A stretch of DNA of 64,000 nucleotides from Balaenoptera acutorostrata (Eukaryota > Chordata > Mammalia > Artiodactyla > Balaenopteridae): positions 49,463,000 to 49,526,999 of the forward strand of contig NC_080079.1 in NCBI RefSeq assembly GCF_949987535.1, written 5' to 3'. This document shows, in pieces, positions 24,009 through 36,784 of the stretch. The stretch's first letter is position 1. Every line of letters begins with the position of its first letter. Made by a program: the position numbers and the translations under genes. The notes under the pieces are model-generated. The model ran no database searches, was not told where the DNA came from, and saw only the letters and a list, made by a program, of their open reading frames with translations.

Positions 24009-24839
24009 GACAGAAATAGTCACTTTCAGCTTGACCTTCATCCCTTTTCCCAGCTCACTGTATTGCACTTTATAGATGTCACAGTGGGAAACAGCTTCTG
24101 AACTCAAGAGCCTAGAAAGGGAAACTGGTGACTGAAACCCAGGCAAAGAGCTTGAGACTGTAGTTCTCTCCCTGAAACCACTTGGAATGTCTTGTGAGGA
24201 AAAACCCTCACTTCTTCAACCCTCTGCTGTTCTCAAATGTTTCTTTTTTGTGCTAAAGCAAGGTCTCTTGGAACAGTTAAGCCTGATAGAGATAGTTAAG
24301 GACCATTTCTTTTCCAGTAGTTATGTTTAATGATATGTTCTCGATGGATAAATTCAGCTGAAGGATGTAGCTTCACCCCTGGTGGAACATTTTGTGGGGT
24401 TTGTGACAGGGTGAGCCACCTCTCAACTTGCACGAGGTCGGGAGCCCACCAAAGTCCCTGCCCTGCCTGAGTCCCCTCCACCAGAGGTTGATCTCCTAGC
24501 TGTGGCTGCAAGATGAGAGGAGATTAAGGTCTCTGTAAAGAGGGGCCTTCCCAGGCTTGCCTGGCTCCTGGACCCCTCTGGAGGCAGCAGACCTCGCTAG
24601 CTGGTATTCACAGATCATAGCCCCCAACACACTTACCTCTGTTTCACATTTTCCCTCTCCCACGGGGTGATGCAACCAGCAAAAGGAATGTACTCTTTGT
24701 CTTTGGTTGTCAGGGAGAGATGGTTGAGCTGAGATGTAAAGCCTCGTTCCATTTTACAGACCAAAGTGAATGTCTGGAGAACTAGGACCAGAAACCTGGC
24801 TTGTTAATGCCTACTCCAAGAACTTTAAGTTTCAATATT

Positions 24840-24922
24840 TGTTTTATTTTATGTATTTTAAATTTAATTTAGTTCTATTTTACTATTTTATTTTATTTTA
24901 CTTTATTTTATTTTATTTTAAT
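24840..24922. repeat. (TTTTA)n low-complexity tract
   Basis: Degenerate TTTTA/TTTAA units, probably the decayed tail of an L1 or SINE. Confidence 0.8.
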
Positions 24923-24929
24923 AGACTTT

Positions 24930-27180
24930 CCTCTTAGAGCACTCAGAATAATGCCCTTGAGATCCATTCAAGTTGTTGCAGGTATCAACAGTTTGCTTTT
25001 CATTGCTGAGCAGTATTCCACGATATAGCTATACTACAATTTGTTTAACCATTTACCAGATGAAGGACATTTTGGTTGTTAACAGTTTTTTTTCTCTGCA
25101 ACTTCACTACCATTTGGTATGATCACTTTTTTTTTCTCTTCTAATAGGTGGGTAGTGATATCTCCTTATAGTCTTAATTTTCTTTCCTCTTGTGGCTAGT
25201 GATGTTGAACATTTTTTCATGTGCTTATTCACCATGTGTATAACTGCTTCAGTAAAATGTCTCTTCCTGTCTTTTGCCCACTAAAGTTTCTTAAAAATAG
25301 ACTTTATTTTCTAGTTTTAGGCTCACATAAACCTGAACAGAAGGTGCAGATATTTCCCATATGCTCCCTGCCCCCACTCATGTATAGGCTTCCCCATTAT
25401 CAACATTCCCCACCACAGTGGTATATTTGTTACAACTGATCAACCTTCATTGACACATCATCACCCAAAGCCCATAGTTTACATTAGGAGTCACTTGGTG
25501 TTATACATTCCATAGGTTTGAAGAGATGTAAAATGACATATATCCACCATTACAGTATCATACAGAATACTTTCACTGCCCTAAACATCCTCTGTGGTCC
25601 ACCTATTCATCCCACTCTCCTCCCTAACCCTTGGCAACCACTGATCTTTTTACTGTCTCTGTAGTTTTACCTTTTCCAGAATGTCATATAGTTGGAATCA
25701 TACTGTATGTAACCTTTTCAGATTGTTTTTTTCCACTTAGTAATATGCATTTAAGTTTCCTCCATGTCTTTTAATGGTTTGATAGCTCATTTCTACTTAG
25801 CCCTGAATAATATTCCAGTGTCTGGAAATACCACAGTTTATTTATCCACTCATCTACTGAAGGACATCTTGGTTGCTTTCAGGTTTTAGCAATTATAAAT
25901 AAAACTATCATAAACATTCGTGTGCAGGTTTTTGTATGAACATAAGTTGTCAACTCCTTTGGGTAAATACCAAGGAATACAATTGCTGGGTCATATAGTA
26001 AGAGTATGTTTAGTTTTGCAAGAAATTGCCAAACTATCTTCCAAAGTAGCTGCACCATTTTGCATTCCCACCAGCAATGAATGAGAATTGCTCTTGCTCC
26101 ACATCTTTGTCAGCATTTGGTGCTGTCAGTGTTCCGGATTTTGGTCATTCTAACATCATTCTGAATGCTCTGTTGTGACGCACGTACACATTAAGGATTG
26201 TTATGTCTTCTTGGAGTATTAACTCCTTTATTATTATGTAATGTCCTCTTAAATTCCTGGTATGATAATTTCAAGATCTCTGTCGTATCTGAGCCTGGTT
26301 CTGTCACTTGCTTTATTTCTTCAGACTGTGTTTTTTCCTTGCTTTTATACATACTTGTAATTTTTTGTTGAAACCCAGACATGATGTATTGGGTAATAAT
26401 TGAGATACATAGGCCATTAGTGTGAGCACTTGTGTTTTTCTGGCCAAGATTCACACTGTTTACTATTTACTGTAGCTGTAGGTGTCTGAGGCTTCAACTT
26501 CTTCTAGTATCTTTGCTATTGTCTCCCCTGTTGTCTTTGGATGTCTCTAAAAACTCCTTCTTAAATAGAATCCTTGCAGTTCTTTTCACTGTCATCCTCT
26601 GTTATTATACAGGAGTCCTCTCGATGTGGTGGTGAGGTGTGGGGAAGAAGTTGTGTTCTATAATCCTATGATTAGGTCTCAGTCTCTTAGTAAGTCTGTT
26701 GTTCCCTTGGGCTGTGACCTTCACACATTCTTCTTAGCTTCCTTCTCCCTTGTGGTGAGATAGGAAGGCTAGAGGCAATGGATTTGGGTATTTCCCTTCC
26801 CTTCCCTTATCTTGGTTAGACTCTGGTAAAGTAGTTTCCCTTAATGGGGAGATCAGAATGCTCTTGGCTTATTTCAAAATGGTTATGTTTTTTCTTCCCC
26901 TGCTGGAAAGCATGAGGGGATTTTCTCATATTTGCCACAAGAACCTGGTGGGACTCCTAGAGATAAAACTCACGAAGGTGTGGGGTCCCTCTAAGACTGG
27001 GCCCTGCAGAATTTTTAACTGTTAAGCTAGTCTACCCTCAGCCTCTGCAGCTTGTCAGTTACCGTCTGTTTTCCTTCCTGGTACTGACTCCAGCCACTTA
27101 CTTTTTTTCTAATTGTGAGAATGGGAGTGATGACTTCCAAACTCTTCACAGGCTGGAGCGGAAACTGGAAGTCTGCCTGT
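24930..27180 (-). repeat. L1M 3' end blocks, antisense
   Basis: Landmarks include GAATAATGCCCTTGAGATCC, TTGGTTGTTAACAG, CCTTGGCAACCACTGATC, TTTGGGTAAATACCAAGG and TTGCCAAACTATCTTCCAAA, then 3' UTR text to about 27180. The overlap of similar text at 24930-25280 and 25280-26160 suggests two separate L1 copies in the same orientation. Confidence 0.75.
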
Positions 27181-27214
27181 TGCATATTTTAAGACTTAAT
27201 TCATGTAAATGCCA

Positions 27215-27643
27215 TACCAAACTTTTATTTTTTTTTAATGTAGTCCAATATATCACTTGTCTTTCATGGATTTTGAATTTTTTTATCTTGCTTAAGTCTT
27301 TCACCATTTCATTTATAAATAAAATAAACATTATTATATCCTAAATCTCTCTCTCCCTCTCCCTTTCCTCCCCTCCTTTCTCTCTCTCTCTTTCTCCTAT
27401 ATAGATACATAATATTTAGTACTTTAATTAATCCTAAGTTTTGTGTGCAGTGTGAAGTAGGAATTTGAATTTATTTTTGCCAAGTGAATAACTATTGTCC
27501 CAATATCATTCATTAGTCAATGCATTTTTCCTCACTGATTTAAATTACTAAATTTTTTATTCAATTTGATCTATTTCTATTTTATATTCTATTTCATTAG
27601 TCTGTTCATATGCGAATACCACACTATTTTATTCATAGGGGTT
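27215..27643 (-). repeat. L1M fragment, antisense
   Basis: TTTGTGTGCAGTGTGAAGTA, CAAGTGAATAACTATTGTCC and ATTTCATTAGTCTGTTCATA match the antisense old L1 order. A C/T-rich simple tract sits at 27340-27400. Confidence 0.65.
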
Positions 27644-28200
27644 TTATAATACAACTATTTTTTGTTTTAACACTGGGTAAAAAGTCTTTGCAGCTTCTTC
27701 GTTTGCACTTTCAGCTTCACCAGAGAGCAGCATTGTGGAAAACATACTAGGTCTTGAAGCCACTAAACCAGCCATTGTGAATGTTAAAGGATAACAGACT
27801 TGAAATATTTTAGCTTTAATAAAAAGGTCTTTATATGTTGCCAAGGATTTTTCTTTAATTGTGGAGAAGTTTTCCCCTGATGACTTCTGTGTTTAATCTT
27901 TGGTCTTTCCATTGCCTTTATTATTCTTACTTCTCATCTTCATTTAGATTTTTTTGAACTAGCAATCAATTGTTCCAGCTAGATAACTTTCTTTTATTTT
28001 TACACTGTCTCTAATTGTGTGCAACAGTGTTGATGCCCTTGATTCAGTAGCTCGAGGGATGTCCCATGTTCTTCCATTTTTTAAAAATGCTTTAGAATTT
28101 CATGCTTTTCTTTCATTGTTAAAACTTGTCTTCTCTTACACCTGCCAGAATAAATTATGTCACAGCATGGTTCTGTGGCACTTTCAAACCACTTTGCATA
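27644..28200 (-). pseudogene. Tigger (pogo/Tc1-mariner superfamily) transposase relic
   Basis: On the minus strand the N-terminal part reads CKRRQVLTMKEKHEILKHF, the CENP-B-like helix-turn-helix start (KRK...LTxxEKxxIL). About 150 codons on, the text reads LLSGEAESANEEAAKTF, which matches the conserved SGEAxSAD-xAAxxF segment before the DDE core. Frameshifts and stops lie between. The DDE catalytic core is missing, so only the N-terminal third survives, inserted among L1M pieces. Confidence 0.6.
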
Positions 28201-28429
28201 CTTAATATTTGGAATCCAACATTTAGCTAATGATGCACAAAGATCAGAGAAAATTTCAAGATGGAATACTTCCAAAGCAGAGTAAAAGAACACACTGAGT
28301 GAGGATGAAGTACAGGAAATGAATGGGGAAATGAGTTCCGTAGCCTATTGGCTTGCTGAATTCAGCTCTGTTACTTGGTGTTCATTTGTTACTACCTGGG
28401 GCAAAACATCTCTGTTCTAGGAAGAAGAC

Positions 28430-30125
28430 TAATTAAGTGTTTACCCATGTTATTTCCATATTATATTGACTTTATTTCCCCTATTTACCAATCATGTAAT
28501 TTTATAACAGAAACATGTTTGTTGATCATAGATTTATTAGAAGAAATATGTTAATGTTATTGTTCATCTTCAGTATCCTTATTATTTTATCTGAATAATT
28601 AATTTCTAAGAAAAATATGTTATCATCTCTTCCTATGATTGTCAGTTTGTAAATTTCTCCTTGTAACTATGTCAGTTTTTTCTTTATAGACTTTATGGTT
28701 GTATTTTTGGTGCATTTAAGTTCATGATTGGTATTTTTTTTTTTTTGAGGATTTTCTTGGTCATTATTTTGACAAAAATTTAACTTTTGTCTTTTATTAA
28801 TATTGCTATGCTAGCTTTCTTTTGATTAGTGCTTCCATAGCACTCCTATCCTTAATTCTGTCTTTTCAATTTTTCTGTTATTCTGTTTTAGATGGCTTCT
28901 TTTAAACAACTCTAGCAGGATTTTCTTTTTCCTCTAATAAGATGAACTCAGCTTTTTAAAAAAGCTTGTTATTGACATTAAAGATATATAAAGTACACAG
29001 ATCATAAGTGCACATCTTGATGAATTTTCACAAACTGAACACACCTGCATAACCAGCACCCAGATCAATAAACAGAATATTACCAGCATGACAGAAGCCT
29101 TACTTGTACCCTCTCCACCACTCTCCCTTGACTAAGGGTAACCTCTATCCTGACTTCTAACAGGAAAGGTTAGTTTTACCTCTTTTTTTTTTTTTTAAAT
29201 CTATATAGATTGAATCAAACAGAATATACTCTTGTGCATGGCTTATTTTGCTCACTATTCTATTTATCAGATGCATTTAGTTGTAGTTTGTTCTGTCTCA
29301 TTGCTGTAGAGTATTTTAAATTTATTTATCTGTCCTACTGTTTATAGGCATTTGAGTAGTTTCCAGTTTGGTGATACTATGCATAGTGTTGCTATGTCCA
29401 TTCACTACTTGCCTTTTGTGGACATGTATATATGAAGAGTAGAAATTTGGGGTCATGGAGTAGGCATATGCTTAGCTTTTGTGGATACTGCCAGGTAGTT
29501 TTTTAAAGTCGTAGTACTAATTTACACTTCTGCCAATGAGATATGAGAGTTCCAGTTATTCTATATCTTCACCAGCTCGTGGTACTTTATGTCTTTTTCA
29601 TTTTAGTCCTTCTGATGGGTGTATAATGGTATCTTATTGTGATTCTAATTGGAATTCCCAGATGATTGATAAAGTTGAGCACATTTTTTATATGTTTGTT
29701 GGCCACTTGAGTATTCTTTTTTGTGATGTTCTTGTTCAAGTTTTTGTCCATTTTTTCCTATTGCATCTGTTCTTTTAAAATTGATTTGTGGTAGTTTTAA
29801 AAATATTGATACATTCTAGATAAAAGTTCTTTTTTTGATGTATGTATTCCAGATATCATCTCCCCCTCTGGGTTATCATTTTACTCTTTAATGGTAATGG
29901 TGTCTTTTGCTAAACAGATTAAATCCAGCCTTTTAGTGGGTACATTTAATCTTTTTACATTTATTGATTTCTGATATATTATTAATGTGTTTGGTCTTAT
30001 TTTGTGTGATTTATTTATCATTATTTTTCTTTGTTTTTCCTTTTTCTACTTTCTGTTGGATTAATAAACTTTTTAGTATTCTTTTTATAATCTGATGATT
30101 TGGAAACTATAGATTGGATTTCTAC
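28430..30125 (-). repeat. L1M blocks, antisense
   Basis: Continuous old-L1 complement. It includes TTTTCACAAACTGAACACAC and ACCAGCACCCAGATCAATAA, then the ATTCTATTTATCAGATGCAT region and 3' UTR text to about 30120. The SINE at 30126 sits in its end. Confidence 0.7.
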
Positions 30126-30249
30126 TTTTCGTTTTTTTTTTTGGCCACACCAAGCGGCTTGCAGTATCTTAGTTCCAGACCAGGGATTGAACCCTGGCCA
30201 CCGCAGTGAAAGCACTGAGTCTTAACCACTGGACTGCCAGGAAATTCTC
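30126..30249 (-). mobile_element. CHR-1-type SINE, antisense
   Basis: A T-rich start is followed by GGCCACACCAAGCGGCTTGC, with CCAGGGATTGAACCCTGG and a SINE head at the right end. The target-site duplication TGGATTTCTAC is seen at 30115-30125 and 30250-30260. Confidence 0.9.
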
Positions 30250-30599
30250 TGGATTTCTACCTTTGAGATGAGTACCCTAAAATTTTTTGGCTTATATGCT
30301 ACTGTTAAGATATAATTTCCAAGACTAGTGTAATTGCTTTATAGATAATCTATCTTTATAAATGATAACATATAGAGTTTCTCTTTGTCTTTGATGTTGT
30401 GTGGTGTTACTGCAGTGTGTCTAGGTGTGAATTTATTTTGATTTATCCTGTTCATTACTTGAATGTACTTTGTACCTAAGGACTCCCATTTCTTTAACTG
30501 TGGACAACCCTCAGCAATTCATTTATTTCTTCAAATCCTCCTTCTCTCTTCTCCCTCCATTCTCTTCTGGAACTTACACTAGAAGGATGTTGGAGCCTT

Positions 30600-31000
30600 T
30601 CAATTGTACCATCTACCCTGCTGCCAGAGTGATCTTTCACAAGTATGAATTCTATCAGTTGGTCACATGCTTGCCTCTCTGTGCTGGACATTTTCCTAAC
30701 CACCTTCTCGGCTTTCCAACTCTTCCATTGCTTATACAATCAATTTTTTGTATTAACTATTTTCCTTTTGAAAAACCTAATTTCTGTTATCTTGGATGAA
30801 CCCTGACAGATGTACTCTTCATTAATTTACCATTTTATTCAGAAAAATTCCAAATGCCTTACCATGGCCTGAACACTTCTCTATGATGTGACCTCTGTTT
30901 ACTTCCTCAATCTCATCTCTTTCCATTCTACCTCTCCTTCATTGTACACTAGCCATATTAGCCTTCTGTACAGAAAGGACAACACAGCAGGACTGATTGC
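30600..31000 (+). repeat. L2 LINE fragment
   Basis: CTGCCAGAGTGATCTTTCAC, TTGGTCACATGC, CCTTACCATGGCCTGAACA and TACACTAGCCATATTAGCCT follow the L2 sense order. Confidence 0.65.
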
Positions 31001-31029
31001 TATTCTTTGAAAAGCCTGCTTAGAAGGTT

Positions 31030-31530
31030 AGCCCTTGGCTCATGTCTGGGAGTTTGGTTTTGGGGAGAGTCTCCATCACCCTAACTGATAAGAGTCGTTA
31101 TCTGTGCCTAGATGGTGCAAATAATATGGTTTATGCTGAGGACATACTTTCCTTCTGGGACTCTGAAATTTTGGTACATACTAGGCAGAGGGTGCATATG
31201 TGGTCAGCCCCCAATAAAAACGCTGGGTAATGAGCTTTCCTGGTGGACAATATTTCACTTATGTTGTTACAACTCATTGTTGGGGGAATTGATAAGCACA
31301 TCCTCTGTAACTTGACTGGAAGAGGGCTCTGGAAACCTTGTGCCTTGTTTTCCCAGGATTTGCCATATGTACCTTTTGTTCTTGCTGACTTTGCTTTGTA
31401 TTCGTTCTCTGTATTAAATAATAACATGACTAGGACTATAAACTTAGCCTTTTGAGTCCTCCTAGTGAATCATGGAACCTGGGGGCGGTCTTGGGAACAT
31501 CACCCAACACACACCTTATAGATCTGTGGA
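31030..31530 (+). repeat. LTR-like mammalian repeat, family unassigned
   Basis: CCCCAATAAAAACGCTGGGT, GTTGTTACAACTCATTG, CTGACTTTGCTTTGTATTCG and TCCTCCTAGTGAATCATGGA occur in an order I associate with an old retroviral LTR ending in a TATTAAATAAT polyadenylation region. Confidence 0.4.
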
Positions 31531-31551
31531 GGAATGAGACATTGTGTAGCA

Positions 31552-31679
31552 TGTTTTTTTTCTTTTTTTTTTTTTTTGCCACGCAGCATGTGGGATCTTA
31601 GTTCCCCGACCAGGGATGGAATCCATGTCCCCTGCATTGGAAGCGTGGAGTCCTAACCACTGGACCACCAGGGAAGTCC
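31552..31679 (-). mobile_element. CHR-1-type SINE, antisense
   Basis: A poly-T run is followed by GCCACGCAGCATGTGGGATC, GACCAGGGATGGAATCC and ACCACTGGACCACCAGGGAA. The flanking duplication is too eroded to call. Confidence 0.85.
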
Positions 31680-32387
31680 CTTGCATAGTATTTCAAAGTC
31701 CATTTGTTAGAATCACTTATATTATTTCCAAAAGTAAATTTCACAAAGACAAAGCCTTTAATATACATTTTTACCTTTAAGAGTATCTTTGTGTATATAT
31801 TTTTAACAGATATACAGGCAGTGTAAAATGTAAAGAAGCCTTCAGTTATAGTGAATTAGTTTTTACAGGACTGGACACACCTAACTTCCTATTGCAAACA
31901 TTGTTGTCATTTTTGGGTGAAACAAACATGCTTCTCTCTGGCAAGCCTTCTAACAACTGTAATTTACATTTCCAAACACACAGTTTCAAGGTTACAAGTC
32001 AGAGATAGTAGACTGACTATTAAAGCAAATAAACAAATACTTAGTCAGAACCTCCATTTTAATAAGCTATAGTATAAATATAAATTTAACTTAAATTTTA
32101 CAATACCTCATAGGTAAATCACTAATCTCCCCCCTAATCTTTCCAACCCTGAGCTTTCAAACATTGGGTCAATAATTTCTTTACTTGAAGTCTTTCATTA
32201 AGCACCATTGACACTGTTAGGATTTCAACAGAAATTTTTAGTAAGGTTGAATCAAGATATTATAATCCCCTCCCCCACAGTTCCTCAAATTCACCCATTC
32301 ATTACTGCCATAAGGCTTTTTTTTTTTTTTAAAGGTAGATTATCTGAAGCCATTCTCTCTCTGCTGCTTCCACAAGGAAGAGTTCTA

Positions 32388-32692
32388 CTTTTTAAAAAAA
32401 TTTATTTTATTTAATTTATTTTTGGCTGCGTTGGGTCTTTGTTGCGGTGCAGGGGCTTCTCACTGTGGTGGCTTCTCTTGTTGCAGAGCATGGGCTCTAG
32501 GCGCACGGGCTTCAGTAGTTGTGGCACGTGGGCTCAGTAGTTGTGGCTCATGGGCTCTAGAGCGCAGGCTCAGTAGTTGTGGCGCACGAGCTTAGTTGCT
32601 CCGTGGCATGTGGGATCTCCTCGGACCAGGGCTCAAACCTGTGTTCCCTGCATTGGCAGGCAGATTCTTAACCACTGTGCCACCAGGGAAGC
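32388..32692 (-). mobile_element. CHR-type SINE with extended body, antisense
   Basis: The complement of the extended cetacean-type SINE: GGCTGCGTTGGGTCTTTGTT, several CAGTAGTTGTGG units, and ACCACTGTGCCACCAGGGAA at the head. The tail is AAATAAATTAAAT-like. Confidence 0.88.
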
Positions 32693-33606
32693 CCACAAGG
32701 GCTGAATTTAAACATGGCTTGATTATGGTCACGTGGGGTCTTCTTGCTCTCTTTGCTTTTCACTTTGCATGGCAGTGAATATTCCCTGAGAAGCACGGGC
32801 CTGTTGAGACAGGGGTGGGGTATTTGAGTATTCTCAGACACTTGTGGAAAATTAAAGAACTATGGAGAGGAGGTGGATAAAATAGATACAGGAGATAGAT
32901 AAGAAAGTGAAAAGAGAGTATAGAGTTTTAACAGTATAACTTGGATGATAAAGCACTTAATTATAATCATAATGAGCCAGTGATGCATCCAACTGATGCA
33001 ACTCAGGCAAGTAAACATCATGAAAAAGTGTTCATTCCCAGTTGTAAGAGGTTGTGTTGTAGAATAGAAAAGTCCCAAAGCTAAAAGTTCAGCCAGTTAA
33101 TCTGCAAAACCTTGGACCCAGATCCAGAATCACTGTCTGTAACTAATCTATAAACTAAATATTTAGACCCAGTAGCCTCTAGTAGCCTTTAACTAGGGAA
33201 GTAAAACAAAAGTTTGGGAAGACAAAGGCAGAGAGCATTAATAATTGTAATGTTCCTTTAGAGATAAGCCTTGTAATCATGAAGAAATATGTTTAAGATA
33301 TTTGAAATATTTAAGAAAATATGACATATTAGAGAACACTCAACATACTTGACTTAATGATTTAATGTGAAATTATATGAATGTAATTAGTTAAGTTAAC
33401 TTAATTAGTTAAGTTTATAAACAGTGTTTATGGGTGGAAGTTAAAGGGAGACACATACAATTCAAAAATAGTCAACTGTTCTTTGATGATTAGAATTTGA
33501 AATTATAAACACAATATTAATTGCATCAGCACCAAACAATTATGAAATGTTTAAGAGAACCTGATTTATTTGCTATTCTACTTTTATTCATTATATTGGT
33601 AGGAGT

Positions 33607-33610
<4 letters not shown>

Positions 33611-33654
<44 letters not shown>
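33611..33654. repeat. (TA)22 perfect dinucleotide run
   Basis: Forty-four uninterrupted bases of TA. Confidence 0.97.
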
Positions 33655-33656
<2 letters not shown>

Positions 33657-33794
33657 AAGACTTGGCCTGATAGGTTTGTTAATTTGCTTTGGCCTAATTA
33701 AAAGTATTAAAGTTTAAATGCAGTTCAAATATTCAAGAGAATTTAATTAACTAATTTTGAAAATGGAGTTAATTTTTTAGGAGTATTTAATATG

Positions 33795-33920
33795 TTAATC
33801 ATAGGTATGATGGTTAGTTTGTGATGTGTCAACTTGGCTAGGCTATAGTACCCAGTTATTCAATCAAACACTAATCTGGGTGTTGCTGTGAAAGTGTTTT
33901 GTAGATGTGGTACTCAAATC
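33795..33920. repeat. Dispersed repeat fragment, family unassigned
   Basis: Contains GTGTCAACTTGGCTAGGCTA and AATCAAACACTAATCTGGGT, text known from many mammalian loci. I cannot name the family with confidence. Confidence 0.4.
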
Positions 33921-34034
33921 CATCCTGTGGTTATTTACCCAGTTTTGGAATGTATAATTGGAATAGGTATACTCAGCAATTGGCAGAATGCTAACTTGCT
34001 TCTCTGACCTATGGAGTGAGGGCTAGCACTGTGG

Positions 34035-35690
34035 GAAAGGCCAAGTGGAAGCCACTAGAAAATAGTAAACCAAAAGCAATACTGCATTCCTGGAAGGATT
34101 ACGAAGATTAGAGCCACCATCAAGAACTTGAAAGATGCAGGGATGGTGATTTGTATCATGGCCTCATTCAATTCTCCTATTTGACCTGTGCAGAATACAG
34201 ATGGATCTTGGAGAATGACAGTAGATTATTACAAACTTAATCAAGGTGTAACTCCTGTCGTTCCAGATGTGGTTTCATTGCTTGAGCACATACCCTGGTA
34301 CCTGGTATGCAGCTATTGATCTGGCAAATGCCTTTTTCTCCATACCTGTTCGTAGGGCCCACCAGAAGCAGTTTGCTTTCCACTGTCAAGGCCAGCAATA
34401 CACCTTCAGCGTCCTTCCTTAGGGGCATATTAACTCTCCAGCCCTATGTCATAATTTAGTTTGCAGGGATCTTGACCACCTTTCCCTTCCACAAGTTATC
34501 ACATTTGTCCATTACATTGATTGTATTATGCTGATTGGACCTGATGACTGAGAAGTAGCAACTACCCTAGACTTATCGATAAGACCTTTGCATGTCAGAG
34601 AGTGGGAATTTAATCTCCCCCAAATTCAAGGGCCTTCCCCCTCAGTGAAATTTCTAGGGGTCCAGTGGTGCGGAACAGGTTGAAGTAGTCCATCTAAGGT
34701 GAAGGATAAGTTGCTGCATCTGGCCTCTCCTACAAATAAAAAAAAGGCACAATGCTTAGTGGGGCTCTTTGGATTTTGAAGGAAACATATTCCTCATTTG
34801 GTTGTGCTACTCCAGCCAATTTACTGAAGTTCCTGAAAATCTGCTAATTATGAGTAGGGCCCAGAACAAGAGAAGGTTCTGCAACAGAGCTGCTCTGATG
34901 CTTGGCCCAGATGACCCAGCAGATCCAATGGTGCTTGAAGTGTCTGTGGCAGATAAAGGTGTTTGGAGTTTTGTCAGGCCCCTGTGAGTGAATCACAGTG
35001 CAGACCCTTCAGACCCTTAGGATTTTGGAGCAAAGCCCTGCCATCGTCTGAGGATAGCTACTCTCTTGAGGAACATCTTTTGACCTGTACTAGACGTTAG
35101 TACAGGCTGAAAACTTAACTATGAGCCACCAAGTTACCACATGACCTGAGCTGCCCATCATGAGCTGGGTGCAGTCTGACCCACCAAGCCATAAAGTTAG
35201 GTGTGCACAGGAAGTGGTATATGTGATATCTGGCTCAGCAGCCCCTGAAGGCACAAGTAGTTTACATGAGGCCAGGGTCCCCTCTCCTGCTACACTGCTT
35301 GTTCCCTCTCAGCCTGCACCTGTGGCCTCATGATGAGTTCCCTATGATCAGTTAACTGAGGAAGAACTGGGACCTGGTTTACAGATGGTTCTGCATGATA
35401 TGCTGACACCACCGCAAAGTGGAACAGCTACAGTGCTGCAGTCCCACTCTGGGACAACCCAGGAGGACAGTGGTGAAGGGAAATCCTCCCAGTGGGCAGA
35501 AGTTCTAGCTGTGTACCTGGTTGTTGACTTTTCTTGGAAAGAGAAATGGCCAGAGGTCAAATCTATACCGATTCATGGGCTGTGGCCAATAACTTAGCTG
35601 GCTGGCCAGGGACTTGGAAGGAATATGATTAAAAATTTGGTCACAAGGAAGTCTGGGAAGAGGTATGTGAATAAACCTCTCTGACTGTGC
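34035..35690 (+). pseudogene. Endogenous retrovirus pol relic (reverse transcriptase and RNase H)
   Basis: Translated in shifting frames, the region shows reverse-transcriptase landmarks ([20 protein letters not shown], the active-site strand reading YIDC) and farther on RNase H landmarks (FTDGSA, then TDSWAVAN). The type resembles class I (gammaretrovirus-like) pol. It is defective: the YxDD box has lost an Asp, stops follow soon after at about 34550 and 35388, and there are several frameshifts. No gag, env or paired LTRs were recognised, so it is an old fragment and not a provirus. Confidence 0.8.
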
Positions 35691-35944
35691 GAATTACTAC
35701 TGGTTCTCTGGAGAACACCCTGACAGTTAATATTATGAATAAGTTGAACATTAATCAAGTATCTTGTCAAGTGGTTCTTTTTTTATATCAATCACTAGAT
35801 GAATGGAGCATAATACTGAATTTAAGGTTTAAGAAAAAGCAGCTTTTAAAATTCACAACATTAATAAATTGAATACTAATTTAAACACACATAGCTTTAA
35901 TTAATCTCGTTAGGTTACAACTCCTCCCTTCCCCTCATTTAGAA

Positions 35945-36060
35945 CCTTAAATGGCACTGACTAGACATGTGACTTTTGTGATCTTTTGTCAGTTAAATTC
36001 TCAGTTTCCTCATCTGGAAATGGGGATCATTTTGCTTTGCCCATTTTGAAACATTTTTAT
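35945..36060 (+). repeat. MIR SINE fragment
   Basis: TCAGTTTCCTCATCTGGAAA and TGGGGATCATTTTG. Confidence 0.75.
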
Positions 36061-36784
36061 GGGAAGCACACAATTTTATGAAAACTCTAAGCTTTAAAGG
36101 GCTTGTCTCCTTAGAAGGCATTGCCTTAAAGTAAAATTTAAGTCATTATCTTAAAGTAAGTAAAATTGGTACCCTCTGAGTACAGATTGCATTATAACTG
36201 GCCCTGAGGCCTTAAAAAAGGGTGAAACAGTGCTTTCCAAAGGACAAGCAGGACCAAAGAATACAGCTGGAACGCAAGCTGCGTTAATGACATTGAATTA
36301 TGTTTTTGACATTTAACTTTAATTCTTCAGATTATGTCAAGAAGAGAGTCTGTTCAGAGCCAAAGGCCTTTCACATTTCTTGAAAGAATTGCTCCTTTCA
36401 CAGTGAAAGATCAGGCCTTGGGCTCAGAGCATTTGGAAGGCAATATTATCTGGCAAGAATTCAGTGATTAAAAAATTAGTTATAATTACCTTCTATTTAT
36501 GTCCAATAATACTAATTTTTCACTCACTATAAGTATATTATACAGTTTCCTCTTTAAATAAATGTACTTAAATTAAAAAACTTGCCTCATTAGGAGAGAT
36601 AATACAGGAAAGTGGCAAACAATTGGGAAAATGGTATGTAAGAGTGGAAGGTGGGAGTAACACTACTTTAAAATGCTCTAAATATTTTTCTGGACACCAG
36701 TATCCACTCTCTTATCTAGAAATGCAAGATTCCACCTTGGGGTACTAAAGAAAGGTAGGCTATCTGCTAGTTGCCTTTTTTCCA

